A stretch of 64,000 nucleotides of DNA from Sequoia sempervirens (GCA_007258455.2 VDFB02373365.1:224467201-224531200), one strand, 5' to 3'; positions 1 through 11,775 are shown, numbered from the stretch's first letter. Notes: generated by a model not told the origin, from the sequence alone. Numbers and translations: made by a program.

Positions 1-241
1 GTGAATTTGTAAGTTGAGGAGTTTGAGGCATTGCGTGAAAAAATGATGATGATGGATCATGATGGAAAGTGAGAGGAACATTCTTGTGTAATGGGTTTTG
101 GGGTATGTTTTGTTCCAAGGTGGTGTTTGCATCCAAATTTTTATTATTAACAAGGGGGTGTGCTTGAAGAGCATTGAGAAATGCATTTTCTTTGTTAACA
201 TTGGGTTGGGTTGGAGCAAAAGATGTGATTTGCGGAATGTT

Positions 242-646
242 CTACGTGATGTTTTGAGATGGGGGTGTAGATGAGATGGGAATGGTGGATGAGATTGGAG
301 GAAATGATATCTCCACTATAGTACTCACATCAAAATCCGAAGGTAACTTGGCCCATTGTTTTGCTAGCTCAAGCATGTATAACAAAGGGTTAAGTCTCAT
401 CATGATGTTGATGATTCTATGGTTGTCCAGATTTTGGAGCATTTCAATCATTTCCTCACGAGACATTCCAAAAGTAAGGTCCTCTCCTTGGTTTTCTTCT
501 TGCGGATTTTGCGATGATGAGAGGGTCAAAGGATTACTTGATTTAGTGGGATTCATTTCTGCATTTGTTTGGCTAAGATCACTTGAAGTGGGTGTTTCTT
601 TGTTGGCTTCCATACTCTTCTTGTATTGAGATCTAGTTAGAAACAT
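242..646 (-). CDS. Putative gag N-terminal ORF of gypsy-like element
   Basis: A 134-residue minus-strand ORF. It begins MFLTRSQYKKSMEANKE, is rich in Ser, Thr, Asn and Pro up to about residue 50, then has an acidic, amphipathic stretch (about residues 58-105) without cysteines or enzyme motifs. A short basic start containing TRSQ followed by low-complexity sequence is common in plant gypsy gag proteins, and the ORF lies downstream of the LTR/leader in the same orientation. It ends in a stop at 242, so either the gag is broken here or this is a short leader ORF. No CCHC knuckle or protease is visible. The overlapping plus-strand ORF (276-629) is a shadow. The gag call is inference. Confidence 0.35.
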   Translation of the reverse strand: MFLTRSQYKKSMEANKETPTSSDLSQTNAEMNPTKSSNPLTLSSSQNPQEENQGEDLTFGMSREEMIEMLQNLDNHRIINIMMRLNPLLYMLELAKQWAKLPSDFDVSTIVEISFPPISSTIPISSTPPSQNIT

Positions 647-2989
647 AAAACAAGGATCAATCTTCGAGAATATGGGAGATGAATCTCTTGATTCTTTGGA
701 TCAATCTTTACTTTATGTCCCAAAGTAGAAAGTTTTAGGATGCCTTGAGGATCAAAGGTGATGATATGATGATGATGTTTAGGGATGGATGATATGGATG
801 TTATGGTATTTTGGTTAATCTTGAATGAGATACTAGGCTTTTTGCAGGTTTTGATTTTGATTTGTTTTTGATTCGGGATTTTGTCCTTGGTTTTGATTTG
901 CTTCCAATTTTGAACAAAGAGGCCCTAAGATGTTGGATGATGATCTAAGGGATAGCTTTGTCCAAAGGATGATGATTTGAATATGTGTGAGGAGAAAGAT
1001 GCATCTACCCACACCTATTCAAACAAGATGATTGTTTCACTAAGTATATGAAGAAGGATTCATCTACATATACTAAGCTAGACAAGATGATTTTGATAAC
1101 TTTGACTAAGTATATGCAAAAGGATGCATCTACACATACCTAGCCAAAGGTGATTTTGATAATTTTTTCAAGGATTTAGTCTCAATGATTTTGATGATTT
1201 TGATTTTGCTAAAAAGCCTAGTATTAAGGATGATTTTCAAGATTTTCCAAAAGGTGATGGTGAGATGGTTTTTTTTGTTTTGATGTGTGAAGGATGGATG
1301 AGAAAAGATTTTGATTCACTTTTGATCCTAAGATGAACCTAAAAGGGACACTTTGTTTGCCTAGATCTAGGTATTGAAGAGCATGCAAATGCTTCCTATA
1401 GACCTTTGTGACCAAAAAATGATTTGATTTGAACACACATTTTCGGATTTCCAATCAATGGTTTTTTGCTTTGGGATTGTGAGTCTTCAACACATATGAA
1501 AGTTTATTTTTCTTTAGCTTTGCTTAATGAATTTATTTTAAAAACACTTTCTTCAATTAGGTTTTCAAACTAAGATTTCCAATGTCTTAATTTCTTCAAA
1601 CCCCACAAGATATGTTATGTGGAAATTCAATGAACTTAAGGAAAGGGTTTTCCTATTGTTTACTTAAGGAGACAAATCGAGATATAATCCAATGTTTAGA
1701 AACCTCTAAGGATGTGAATCCCAAGGGAAAGCAATAACATATGGATTGAGTCAATTGTATTTGTCCTCAAAAGGGTTTGAAATTAGGATGATGTTAAGTG
1801 TTTGTTTTTGAGATGTTTTAAATCAAGCAATGCATTTTGTAACCCAAGAATAAGTACAATCCTATGGATGTGTAAGACAATATTTGTTGGATTCCCTTGA
1901 ACCGATCGGCTAGCCTCTAATGGTTAGATGCTTGCCACTTGGCTCCCTCCATGACTCATTAACGTAAATCAGGGCAGCCAAGCATCAACACCATGAAATC
2001 CATGGCATGCTTTCCATTTCTACTAAAGACCGTAAAAGTGTGGGGTGAAAAAATGGCTATTCTTGCACCAACAAATAGATAAAAGGATTTTTGGAAAATT
2101 CTAGCACATAGGTTTTAATAAGGACTTTCGTGCGTGGGATGACCCATACAAGAGTCCCCTTTCGGATCCATCTTGTCGTAATCAACATGGCGTGATATGG
2201 CGTTTTAATACTCCACATTTATATCCTGGTTGGAAATACTCTTGGCTTTAGAGTGTCCGGTTGAGTCGTTCCCTTAGGTGAGTACTTTTCCCAAGGCAGG
2301 CCTCTAGGATAAACAAAGCGAATAAGAAACACTATTCGTAACTTCGATCAAGTTGTTGGCAACAAGGAGAGAGAATATACACAACAATGCCCCCACTAAC
2401 ACTCGCACAAGATGTTCAATTTTAAACCCAAATCGAAGTGTGGAGGTGATTGCTTTATCATAACCTAAAGTCATGAAAAAGGCCTTTTGATTCTCAAGAT
2501 CGCTATAAAGCGCGAGAGAAGCACATACGTCCTTTTTCAATGGCTTTAGTCTAAGTAAGCTTTCACAACAAACAAGGTTACACTTGTTCTTTTTAAATCC
2601 CACAAAGAAATAATAAATTCGTTTTAAAGCACCAAAAGACAATTGAAAGACATTTGTTCAATTTGTTAATCCAATAAACAAAATCTAGTAAGTTGTGATC
2701 CTAAAGTTCATTTTAGCCTTTGCAAGAAATGGAAAAGGTTCTTTTTAAGCCCAAATGAAAATTAGTGTCCTAAGAAGGAGAAGATAACAAATTATTAAAG
2801 AAGTGTTAAACAAACACTAAAGTGTTTAAAAACACTTTGATTTGACGAACATCCTTCTCATGCTTCTCTTTCCTTTGATTTCGATTTCCAACCTACAAAG
2901 AGGAAAAACCAGTCAAATTCTGGAAAAACACAGAAATTAAAAAGCAAAAAATAGAGGAAAAATCAATCATAAATCAAAAGTACATGCTA

Positions 2990-3330
2990 AAATTAAATTT
3001 TCCCTTTTTACTGTCTCCCAGTGTCGCAACTCGTGATGGCGTCGCAGTTTGGTTTCTAAGCGGTGCCCTCACAGCACCGCTTACCAGTCAGCGGCGCTCT
3101 ATGTCGGGACAGAGAGCTCAACTACGTCGCAATTTTTTCCTAGCATCGCAGTTTGCGTCCAGCGTCGGAGTTTAATATTTTTTGAAAGTTCCTGCAGGTC
3201 AGCGATTCTAGTGGCAGAGTTTAAAATTCAAAAAATTTGGTGGGACAAGTCCAACGGCACAGTTTGTGTTTTAAGTGGTGCCCTATAGCGATGCTGATGA
3301 GCCCGTGGTGCCAAAACAACAACACTGAGC
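2990..3330. repeat. CpG-rich block with repeated TCGCAGTTT-like words
   Basis: In AT-rich surroundings this block carries repeated words (GTCGCAACT, GTCGCAGTTT, GTCGCAATTT, ATCGCAGTTT, GTCGGAGTTT) and many CpG dinucleotides. It includes a perfect 9-bp hairpin at 3058-3082. It lies in the LTR/leader of the gypsy-like element. Two short plus-strand ORFs across it have no recognisable protein content. A role in LTR regulation is possible but not shown. Confidence 0.5.
3058..3082. other. Perfect 9-bp hairpin
   Basis: AAGCGGTGC, a 7-nt loop, then GCACCGCTT. Both arms pair perfectly and are GC-rich, unlike the flanks. Confidence 0.7.
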
Positions 3331-5157
3331 TCCCAGTGTTGGAATTTCCTGTGTGTAAAGAAAAATGCAAAAAATTCAAGAAAATATTAGAAATAATGAT
3401 ATCTGGCCCTCCTAGCGCCAAATGTGCGAACCCCAATCTAGATACCTGCAAAACAAAGAGAATAAACACCTCAAGTTAGATATTGCAAGCATAAACAAGG
3501 ATTCCCTATGAAATCCATTTACAACTTCAAACTAGGAAAGAAAATAACAAAGAACACAATGAAAATGATAAAATAAAGATTAAATCCTAATTAGATGTGC
3601 AAACTCATGATCCCATGGGGGAATTGGTGCCAATTTGATGTGAAAATTGGCCCTTTCCCAATTCCTAAGATGCAAGCTTCAAATATTGAAGAGATTGATC
3701 CACTTTGTTGATGAAGAATGAAGACTCCAAGCCAAAAATCTGCAAAACCTAGCTATGACTTAATGATAATGGATGAAATTTAAGAGATATTTGAGCATAG
3801 TAACTTTGCTTGGATTGTGGATGATCAAATGAGGATATGATCTCTTTATTTATAAAATGCCAAGATGGATGAATGTCCAAATTTGAGCAATGTGGGACTA
3901 ATATTCATCCAATGATATGATGCCACTTGTCAAACTATGAATGGATGGAGGATGTGCAAGATTTGGGGTTTGTGCCAATAAATGCCAATATTTGAAATTC
4001 AAATTTGTTGAAATGACATGCAAGAGGGAAGGGAAAATGCAATAAATGCCACTTGGCTCAAGGCAAAGGACATGTAAGATGAATTTATTGCCTTGTTGGA
4101 TGTACATGTTGACTTGGAATTTTTGAATTCAAATTGAGAGAATATTCCGAAAGATGCTTTGTGAGAAAAATAGAGATTTAATATATAAATTAAATCTATT
4201 TTCATGTGCAACTTGGATTATATAGAGGATGTGACATAAGATGAAATTAAATTAATCAAGGGTTAATTAATTTAATGAGAGAGGTTAGATGATGTGACCT
4301 ATTTGACTCAAATTTATGGATTTATTCAAATCAAATAAGAGAGGGATATGACAAGAGATTAATTAAATAATGATTTTTATTTATTTAATTAAAAGAGATG
4401 GTGTTAGATTAAATCAAATAAGGTTTTAATTTATTTAATTTAATGGATAGACTTTAGAGATTTAATCAAATAAATTAATTATTTAATTAAATAGGGATAA
4501 TTAGATCAAATGGATTGATTTAATTAACAAAAGAGATCGACTTGATTAGATAAAATAATTTATTTAATTAAGAGACAAATATTGATGAATTTAATTAGAT
4601 AGGGGGATTTGATTAAATGGTTAAACCAAGGGATGATTCAAGAAGAAACGATGTTGGTAAGTAAGGATCAGATGCACAATGTCAATGAATACATTTTACG
4701 TGTCTACACAAACATATGCTATTAAAAGGAGAAGAGGTCATTGTTCTATGCCAGGTATTGCTTAGAATTTCAATCATACATTACAAGCCAGTCACAAATG
4801 TTTTCAAGATATTATTACTGTTGTTATTAGAGTCGCATGGAGGTCGTTGTTCAAGTCAGAAAATGGATTGTTGTTCCATTTTTGTAGCTTGAAGAAATTA
4901 TTGAAGAGGAATTCGCTGATATAAAAGAAAAAGGTTTTAAGAAGTTGCACTTGTTTGAGAAATGCAAGGTATTACGTCCTAAAAAAGGATCGCTATTTAC
5001 AAAGCTAGCTAAGAAGAAATCACAACAAATATAGAGGAAATTGAAGCAACAACTGTTAGAGAAAGGTTGAAGGCATGTACAACTACTAAAGAAAAGGGGA
5101 AATCATTGTAACAGAATTCAAAAGAAACAAAAAGGTGAATTTAAATCATTTGTTCAA

Positions 5158-5643
5158 ATGGTAAATATTAACAAAAAGGTGAAGAAAGAAAATCAAAGTT
5201 TAATATGTGAGAAAGGTAGTTTGAAAGATGAATTGGTGAAACTTAAAAGGTGCAACTTAGAATTGTTAGTAGATTTAAAGAAATTTGGAAAAGAAAGATA
5301 TGAAAATTTGTGTGAAATTGAGAATCTTCAAAAAGAATTGAGTAATGTTAAAAGAAAGAATGAAGAGTTAGAAGAAGAATTAAAGTTGTTTGATGAGATC
5401 AAGAAAAAGAGTAAATATTTCGAAGAAAAACTAAAGTTGTTAAAAAAATAAAATTGGTCAGAAAAGGAAGAATTATCTAAATTGAAAAAGGAAAATGAAT
5501 CAAAGCCATTGGTATGTGATGTTGCATGTGGTAGAGAAGATTTGTATTGTTTAGTTGATAAATCAAGTGGCTTGTGTGATATAGTTAATATTATTTTTGA
5601 TGAAAAATGTATAGATGAAGAATGTAAAGATGATGATGTGTTT
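5158..5643 (+). pseudogene. Coiled-coil gag-like remnant of element A
   Basis: The ORF at 5158-5451 is Lys/Glu/Leu-rich with heptad-like spacing throughout (DSLKDELVKLKRCNLELL-type segments), predicting a long coiled coil. After one in-frame stop it continues in the same frame at 5482 with an acidic, Cys-containing segment (SKPLVCDVACGREDLYCLV) until the solo LTR at 5644. The same segments occur at 17421-18040 in element B, for example GSLKDELVKLKRCN against DSLKDELVKVKKYN and LFDEIKKK against LFDEVKKR. The protein is probably a structural, nucleic-acid-binding protein of a retroelement. It is dead: stop codons plus a 3.87-kb insertion. Confidence 0.6.
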
Positions 5644-7204
5644 TGTGACACCCCTCTGATTTGTTATGTTTTCTTGATAGCTCAGATATTTTATTAGACT
5701 ATGTTTTATGTTATGGTTATTCTATCGCTAACAATAGAGCGATGATAGACTATATTAATATGATGACAAATTATATCCATGGTGATTATGATAATATGCT
5801 TTATGTTTGCATAGATGCTTAGTTGTGATGACATTGCTATATTTACTTATTGTAGTTTAATTGATATATTATCTTGTCAGTTGATGTGACATTGTATTGG
5901 TGAAGAGAACGGTATTGCATCACTCGCTTGCAAGTGCCCTGTGATTTCTGCAATTCTCTCTTCACAGTGTGTATGAATTACTATCTGTATACATGTACAA
6001 AATTTGCTTGTTTGCAGGATTGTAGGTACAGGACATTAGCTTCACCTAGTTTCACAGGTTTGAGCATGTCCACTACTCAACAGTAATATTGGGAGATAGT
6101 AATGAGCTATCTAGTCATACCTTTACCCTAGTACAGTGTGTCATCAGTTTGAGCTTTGGTCTTAGCCTTATCATTGTTGTTCTGGGTATTTTATTATTGT
6201 ACAAATTTAATTTGGTAAATTAAATGCGTATTTAATTTAAATAGTTAATTAATTAAATTATTATGGTAAAGACTTTAAAATAAATAAATAAATAAATTTA
6301 ATTTAGTTATATTGTTGAGTAATTTTTATTATTAAAAATAAATGGTAATTAAATGAATAAGCGTATTTAAATTGATTGCAATTAGTAAATTGTTTTATTT
6401 TATTTAAATGCATGTGAATGGAAAATATTTGGGTTGTTGAGGGAAAATATATTTTTGTTGAGATAACTGTGAGTTAGAAATTGGTTATCTAATTGTTGAA
6501 AATTCATTCTCAGAGGAGATATTTGAAAAAAGTAAAGAAAGTTGTTTTACGAGAGTTTTTGTGGGGGTTGTTGAAAATTGGGGAGGAAATTGTGGATCTC
6601 TTTGAGGAATTATTTTAGAATTTTGCTGTAGAATTCTTGGTTGTGTATTGTGTGTTTTTTGGAAAGAGGAAAATTTACTGGAGGAAGTTTTGGCTACATT
6701 GGCAATTTGAAGTTACAGAGAAGCTTGACAACAATTCTCGAGGCAACAGTTCTTCTGGAATAGGTTCCTTTATTGTTTTCATGAATTTTGAATTGAAAAG
6801 TTGTTTATATTATTGTAATGCAATTTAGAAAAGTTTAGGAAAAGATTTTCAATACTGTAAAAGCTTTTGTTTCTTTCTTTTAAAAGATTGCCATGGAAAT
6901 TAAACCTCTGTAGAAAACCTCTTCTTTCTGGGAAGTTGAATTTAATTATTCTGTAGGAATTATTGATGAGTTAGAAAACCTCTGTAAAATATTTCTACAT
7001 CTTTCCTGTAGAAAACTTCTTTTTATAAATTATTGATCCTTTGTGTAAAATTGTTTATCTCTCCTGTATAAAACTTTTTGAGGGAAATTACATATATATC
7101 TATAGAAAATTTCTTAAATAGAATAGTGTATTTATTATGTAAAATTTTGATATAAAAATCAAATGCCCTCTGAAACATTCCATTTCAAAAAACTCTGTAC
7201 ACAT

Positions 7205-7350
7205 ATGTATATATATATATATATGTATATATATACATATATATATATATATATGTATATATATACATATATATATATATATATGTATATATATACATAT
7301 ATATATGTATATATACATATATATATATTTTAAAATATATATATGTGTAT
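7205..7350. repeat. TA/TATATG/TATACA microsatellite
   Basis: Alternating TA with interspersed GTA and ACA. It produces the low-complexity I/Y/H ORF at 7100-7468 on the minus strand. It lies about 1.6 kb into the solo LTR. Confidence 0.95.
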
Positions 7351-7496
7351 ACATATATAAATAAATATATATAAATTTTATTAAATGATTTGGGGTATTC
7401 CTTGTAGGAAACATTTTTTTATTTTTAGATAAAATGGTGAATCGCCGTATGGCGAAATTCTGTAACAAAGAAATTTAAAAAAAATTTGATGATAAT

Positions 7497-7660
7497 GTGT
7501 TTGGGCCAAGGGTTGAAACCCCCCAACCGCACCCAGGGGTGCACTGCTGTGAGCACCGCTCCCCACACATATGTGTGAGGGAGCGCTGTCCACAGACAAT
7601 GCTACCTTCTTGGGAGGCCGACGCAGCTAGGGTTGCGTCCCTGCGTCTGCACATATATGT
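7497..7660. other. GC-rich block inside solo LTR
   Basis: An abrupt GC-rich stretch (containing CCCCCCAACCGCACCC and GCACTGCTGTGAGCACC) just after the microsatellite and surrounded by AT-rich DNA. The 25.6-30.1 kb LTR has a comparable GC-rich block at 28165-28310, also just after its microsatellite in LTR orientation. No protein or RNA gene is recognised. Confidence 0.5.
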
Positions 7661-8964
7661 GTTTCCTTTATACTGTTTTGAATTTTTGTGTATTTTAAAT
7701 AAATAAATAAATATATATATATAATGGTATATATATTGTATATAATATACATTTATATTATATATAATATATATAATTATATATAATATATATGAATATA
7801 ATGATTTATATTTGGAAATGTATTTCTTTAAATTAAATCATTAGAGGCATGAGGAAATAATTTTTGAAGTAAATGGATTTTGATTTAATAAATAAATAAT
7901 ATATTTATATGTATATATATATATAATTACATTTAATTATATATATATTAAATATATTTATTTAATGTTTGAATTTTATAATAAATATTTGTAAGTATGT
8001 ATAATTTAATTGAAATAATTGATTTATTTTATTGAGGAAATTAAGTTAATTTTATGAGTACTTGTCAAAACTATAAGATGTACAATTAGTTTTCTTCGTT
8101 GTTAAATTGTATGTTGGAACTATATTTAAATGGTGCATTTTAAATATGCGAAAGTGATTGTATGGATTTAGGAAATCCAAATGATAGTATCTCTTTAATT
8201 ACTTGAAGTTGTATTTATAAAAGCACGTGTTTCTGTAATTGTGTACTGGGGGGAGTATTTGACGTTGTGGAAAATCTAAGTCTTCCAGAGTTGTAATTTG
8301 TGAAAAGGGGTTGTTGTAACTTTAGTTCACCCTTTTAGTTTTCTTGGGTAGTGCACTTATTGGGATTTAGTGTTGGACATCCATAGGGATGTGTTATCTC
8401 TTGTGTTATGTTATTATCAATTTGAGCACTATCTACCCTTGGCATGTAGTTTGAGTTATGTGTTGTCGATAGGGGAGTGGCTTTCAGCAAGGTTCGGGAC
8501 ACAAAGTGATCCTAGGACAACTCGTGTGGGAGTCAGTATAATCAAGTGGGAATTAAATAATCTATTAGCTTAACACATATAACAAGATATTTAGCCTCGC
8601 TCATTGGCTCAAGGGCTTGTATGAGACTTGAGATGAGTTGAGAAGGCCTAGAATGGCTAGATCGTTATCTTGTCTTCTTGAAGGATAACCGATTCTGCAC
8701 TAGTATGCATGTGGGGCCGGAATCGTAAGAGGTTACCAGGATAACCCTAGAGGGGGGCCGAGACCTAGGAAGATCTCCTTTGTACAACCAATGCAACCTT
8801 TGTGATGATACTCCTCCTATGACAACAGTCAGTTTATTTGTATTATGTTTATAATTGATTCAGTGATTCTGGAAGCAATGTGATCCTAGTTCTTGTTTAT
8901 CTGTTCTGTGAGTATTTTGGTATATTGCCTATGTCTAGAGGTAGTAGGTTTTCCTTGGTTAATT

Positions 8965-9023
8965 GTTACTATCTCCTAGCATGCGGGTTGGGCCTATGAG
9001 TACCATATGGCTAGGTGGCGTGC
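8965..9023 (+). other. Conserved long-LTR block 1 (copy in solo LTR)
   Basis: About 60 bp beginning GTTACTATCTCCTAGCATG and ending in GGCTAGGTGGCGTGC. Related copies occur in LTR sense at 25999-25938, 52861-52804 and 58842-58784. The shared core is CTCCTMAGCAYG, then G-rich GGGYTGGGYCT, then GGTGGAAC/GGTGGCG. Confidence 0.7.
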
Positions 9024-9511
9024 TTCTTCACTATTGTCAAGTTTCTCTTCTTGTTCGAGGAGCTTGTGTGGTTCTCTGGAGTTGTTCTTCTCCTTCTTCA
9101 TTGTACTGTGGATCTTTATGTATAATTGTAATATCCCAATTGTATCAAGGTGAACCTTGTGATGTAATTGTAATAATATTTATGATCTATTCATTATTGG
9201 ACTTAATGGTGTATTGGATGATTATGTGGTGTTGTAGCTATGGAAATATGTTTCAATACATTTCTATGTGTTAGAATTATCTTGCAATGGTTTAATGCTT
9301 TGTTGTATGTTGTATCTTGAGTTTAATATTCTTATGTTATGGTTGGTTAATTTTATAAGTAATGGGGTTACATGTAGACACATTGTGTGGCCTAGAGGAT
9401 GCATGTGGTTAGAGTAGGATACTTTACTTGTTTTCTTTACCCTTTTAAGGAAAAAAATTAGTTGTGCTTCCATAGTGTGCATCGTCCTAGGTTGTGGGAT
9501 GGGGTTTTACA

Positions 9512-9840
9512 TGTTTGGATATCATGTTAATTATAATAAGAACAATGTTGGTTTGAAAATAATGAAAAGAATGGGATACAATGGAAAAGGATTAGGAAAA
9601 CATGAGCAAGGAATCAAAGAGCCGATTGAACCTATTATGAATTTGAAAGTCTTGGATATATCATAGGTAAAGGAAACGATACATTTACAAGCATATTTGT
9701 TCAAGAAAAGCAATATGGGAATTGTTCACATTGTACCAAGAAAGGTCATAAAATAAATGTGTTGGGATCTACATCCATGCAAAATTTTTGGTTTGAGAAA
9801 TCATTCACAAAAGATGTGTTGGAAAAGGAAGTGTAAAAGT
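9512..9840 (+). pseudogene. G-patch-like and zinc-knuckle remnant of element A
   Basis: Read from about 9535 the frame gives a good G-patch-like core (MKRMGYNGKGLGKHEQGIK, about 9571-9627). After a stop comes a CCHC knuckle start (CSHCTKKGH, about 9724-9750). A one-base shift then leads into KMCWDLHPC-type sequence homologous to element B; one Cys of the second knuckle has become Phe (KIFGLRNHS). G-patch domains bind RNA or helicases, and CCHC knuckles are usual in retroelement nucleocapsid proteins, so a nucleic-acid-packaging role is inferred. The coding frame is broken by at least one stop and one frameshift. Confidence 0.6.
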
Positions 9841-10230
9841 GAATCTATGACATGATGTATGAAAATGGATTATGGATGGAGTTTTGAATCAAATTGGAAA
9901 GAAGTCATAGGTATGTTGAAAAAGTTGTTCAAGTATAAATGTTCATATGGCAAAGAAGATAGAAATCAAGAGAGGTTTGAGTTTTGTAAGATGTAAAAAA
10001 AATGGAAAGCTATAGATAGTGAGCTCACAAAAAAAAGAACTTCCAAATTGAAGTTTGAAGGACTACTACAACAGTTGGAGAGAAAGTTGAGGAAAGATTC
10101 ATAGATCTTGAAGATAGTTTAAAGGTATCAATTGAGTAAGTCTGAAGACTTGGTTACAACCATGAAAGATAGAATTTTTTTGCAAAGATAAAATTTGAAG
10201 AGTGAAAATTTTGAAGCATGTGTGGTCGAA

Positions 10231-10433
10231 ATTAAAGGGGAGTGTCAGAATAAACCGATAATTTCTCCCATGATTAACATGAGGAAGATAAATTTACTAC
10301 AAGTTTTTCTTATATCTCTTGAATTAGAAATTGGTTATGTTTTTTTGTTGTTTACATGGGTTTTATTTCTAAAACTTGTTAGCTTTAAATGCCTCTCAAT
10401 TTCCTAATACCTCTATAAAAGAAAGTATGACTT
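10231..10433 (+). repeat. Polypurine tract and truncated 3' LTR of element A
   Basis: The polypurine tract ATTAAAGGGGAG (10231-10242) is followed by TGTCAGAATAAACC at 10243, the LTR start. A TATA-like CTCTATAAAAG occurs at 10411-10421. The LTR is interrupted at 10434 by the 5' LTR of element B, and its remainder was not recognised. Confidence 0.55.
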
Positions 10434-10738
10434 TATTGGAAAATGATGCATGAGCCTCACTGTTTTGTTGAATATTCCATGCAAAGTTTTTAGTAAACAA
10501 TTAATTTTAATAACTGTTTGTATTTGCATGTTACTGAATGTTGATTGTAATAGTCATGTGCATGCATGAATTATATTAAGAATTGTAATGGAAAACCTCT
10601 ATAAAGAGAGGTCATATGTAAAGAATTTATATATGAGAAAATAAAGAGTTGAGGCTGTGTGTTTGTGTGTACAAGAATTTTTCTTCCTTTGTGTTTTGTG
10701 TTTTAGTGTTTTAATTTATTTGTGCTTTAGAAACTACA
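10434..10738 (+). repeat. 5' LTR of element B (305 bp)
   Basis: The first about 225 bp align closely with 18502-18661. It ends CTACA and is followed two bases later by a tRNA-iMet-like primer site. It contains a TATA box (10597-10610) and AATAAAGAG near 10646, a plausible polyadenylation signal. Confidence 0.75.
10594..10612 (+). promoter_or_regulatory. TATA box in element B LTR
   Basis: ACCTCTATAAAGAGAGG: a TATA box inside a short palindrome (CCTCT...AGAGG). It is the likely U3 promoter. The truncated 3' LTR has lost this segment. Confidence 0.55.
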
Positions 10739-10740
10739 AT

Positions 10741-10755
10741 TGGTATCACAACAGG
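10741..10755 (+). other. Primer-binding site of element B (degenerate iMet)
   Basis: TGGTATCACAACAGG begins two bases after the LTR end. The first eight bases match the tRNA-iMet site TGGTATCAGAGC; the rest has diverged. Confidence 0.6.
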
Positions 10756-10985
10756 TTTGGATTGAAGATTGCAAAGACGTCATCCAACAACAAGGAAAAG
10801 TGTTGAAAAGGCCGCATCCTATGAATGTATGAAGCTATCAGAGTTGTCAAGTATTGTTCAATTGAGGCGTTGAAAGGGAGGGTTTCCGCTAGTACATGGA
10901 TCATTGTTGCAGAAAATAGGAGATAAAGCATCATAGCAGTTGCCATAGTAAAAAAAAAAATTCATTCTTTTTTTATAGCTGGTTT

Positions 10986-11650
10986 TGTCAAAATAATTTC
11001 TGAATGAACAAAAAAACATAGAGTTGCTACTCTATTTCCCAATCAGCTGGGAATACACAATCAAAATGTAGAAGCACAAGGAGACATGCAAATTTATTTG
11101 TATTCAATAAGTTGGAAATGACAATACATAAAAGACTAAGCATAAAACTTCAGAAAATAAACTCTAAACTATAGACTACTAGCTGCTGGGAGCTTTCATG
11201 AGCTGCTCACATAGACATACAAACTTCAGGAGTTTCTAGGAGCTCACTGTCAGGAGCTACGCAGAGTTCTTTCAGGAGCAATCATTGCTCACATACAAAA
11301 AAACCACAGCTGCTGCTATTCATATACTTTTATGAATCACACAAAGAACAAAATAAAACATTCCTCTTTATACTGCTGCTGCTCAAGAACTATTCTTCCA
11401 ACTGATAGAACTAACTGCCTTCAATTATTTTTGTCTCTTCAACATTCCCTCTCAAAAATTCAAAATTACCTACGACCATAAATTGGGAATTCAAAATAGC
11501 CTACCACATTTAATTTTGGAGCTATCAGGACCTGCAGGGATGGAGATCCCAAAAACTATCATTGAAGATGGGGCTCCTGATGGGTAGGTGAAATAGTTGG
11601 GGGATCTGACGTGAGAGTAGGAGGCTTTAGGAGCAATTAATTTTCCAACA
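10986..11650 (-). repeat. 3' LTR of copia element (665 bp)
   Basis: Same length as the other LTR. In minus orientation it starts TGTTGGAAAATTAATTG and ends TTTTGACA. It carries many AGGAGCT/GAGCTCC words. Confidence 0.92.
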
Positions 11651-11664
11651 CTCCCCCTTTGTCC
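11651..11664 (-). other. Polypurine tract of copia element
   Basis: In minus orientation GGACAAAGGGGGAG directly abuts the TG of the 3' LTR; it is the plus-strand priming site. Confidence 0.85.
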
Positions 11665-11775
11665 TAAGCCGACAAAACAAGATAAAACTTGATCCAAATC
11701 AACAATGCCCAATCTGATCCTTAGGTGCTCAAAATTGTCCCTGCTCAAAGGCTTGGTCAATATGTCTATTAGTTG

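Larger units (their letters stand above)
1..4710 (-). mobile_element. Partial gypsy-like LTR retrotransposon, 5' LTR/leader plus start of gag
   Basis: On the minus strand the unit begins at 4710 with TGTGTAGACACGTAAAATG, a start typical of plant gypsy LTRs, and abruptly replaces the coiled-coil element to its right. It runs through a very AT-rich stretch with degenerate TTTAATTAAAT repeats (4240-4640), a CpG-rich block (3010-3330) and a long leader to a gag-like ORF at 646-242. The LTR/leader boundary, primer site and second LTR were not found; the rest of the element lies outside the window. The superfamily is inferred from the LTR start and layout. Apart from these blocks, 647-2980 shows no coding signal. 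Confidence 0.5.
5644..9511 (+). mobile_element. Solo LTR (3868 bp) of a gypsy-type retrotransposon
   Basis: The insertion starts TGTGACACCCCTC and ends GATGGGGTTTTACA, i.e. TG...CA with an imperfect terminal inverted repeat (TGTGACACCCC against TGTAAAACCCC). It is flanked by a perfect 5-bp duplication TGTTT (5639-5643 and 9512-9516). No internal domain, primer site or polypurine tract was seen, so it is best read as a solo LTR left by recombination. It contains a TA-rich microsatellite (7205-7350), a GC-rich block (7497-7660) and two blocks shared with the other long LTRs (5911-5945, 8965-9023). ORFs inside are spurious. Confidence 0.85.
4711..10433 (+). mobile_element. Element A: 5'-truncated LTR element with coiled-coil/G-patch/zinc-knuckle remnants
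   Basis: A plus-strand element whose left side ends at the gypsy LTR (4710). It is interrupted by a solo LTR (5644-9511, duplication TGTTT). Its coding remnants are a coiled-coil region (5158-5643) and, after the insertion, a G-patch-like and zinc-knuckle region (9512-9840). A polypurine tract ATTAAAGGGGAG (10231-10242) precedes a TG (10243), marking the 3' LTR start; that LTR is cut at 10433 by element B. No protease, integrase or reverse transcriptase was seen, so it was probably non-autonomous. The interior is clearly homologous to element B, but the LTR start (TGTCAGAATAAACC) differs. Confidence 0.6.

Noticed and set aside
7100..7468. ORF rich in Ile/Tyr/His across the TA tract
   Set aside because: Product of a microsatellite; no codon bias or domain. 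The same applies to 21768-21983, 28427-28669, 41784-41966, 55626-55883 and 61611-61958.
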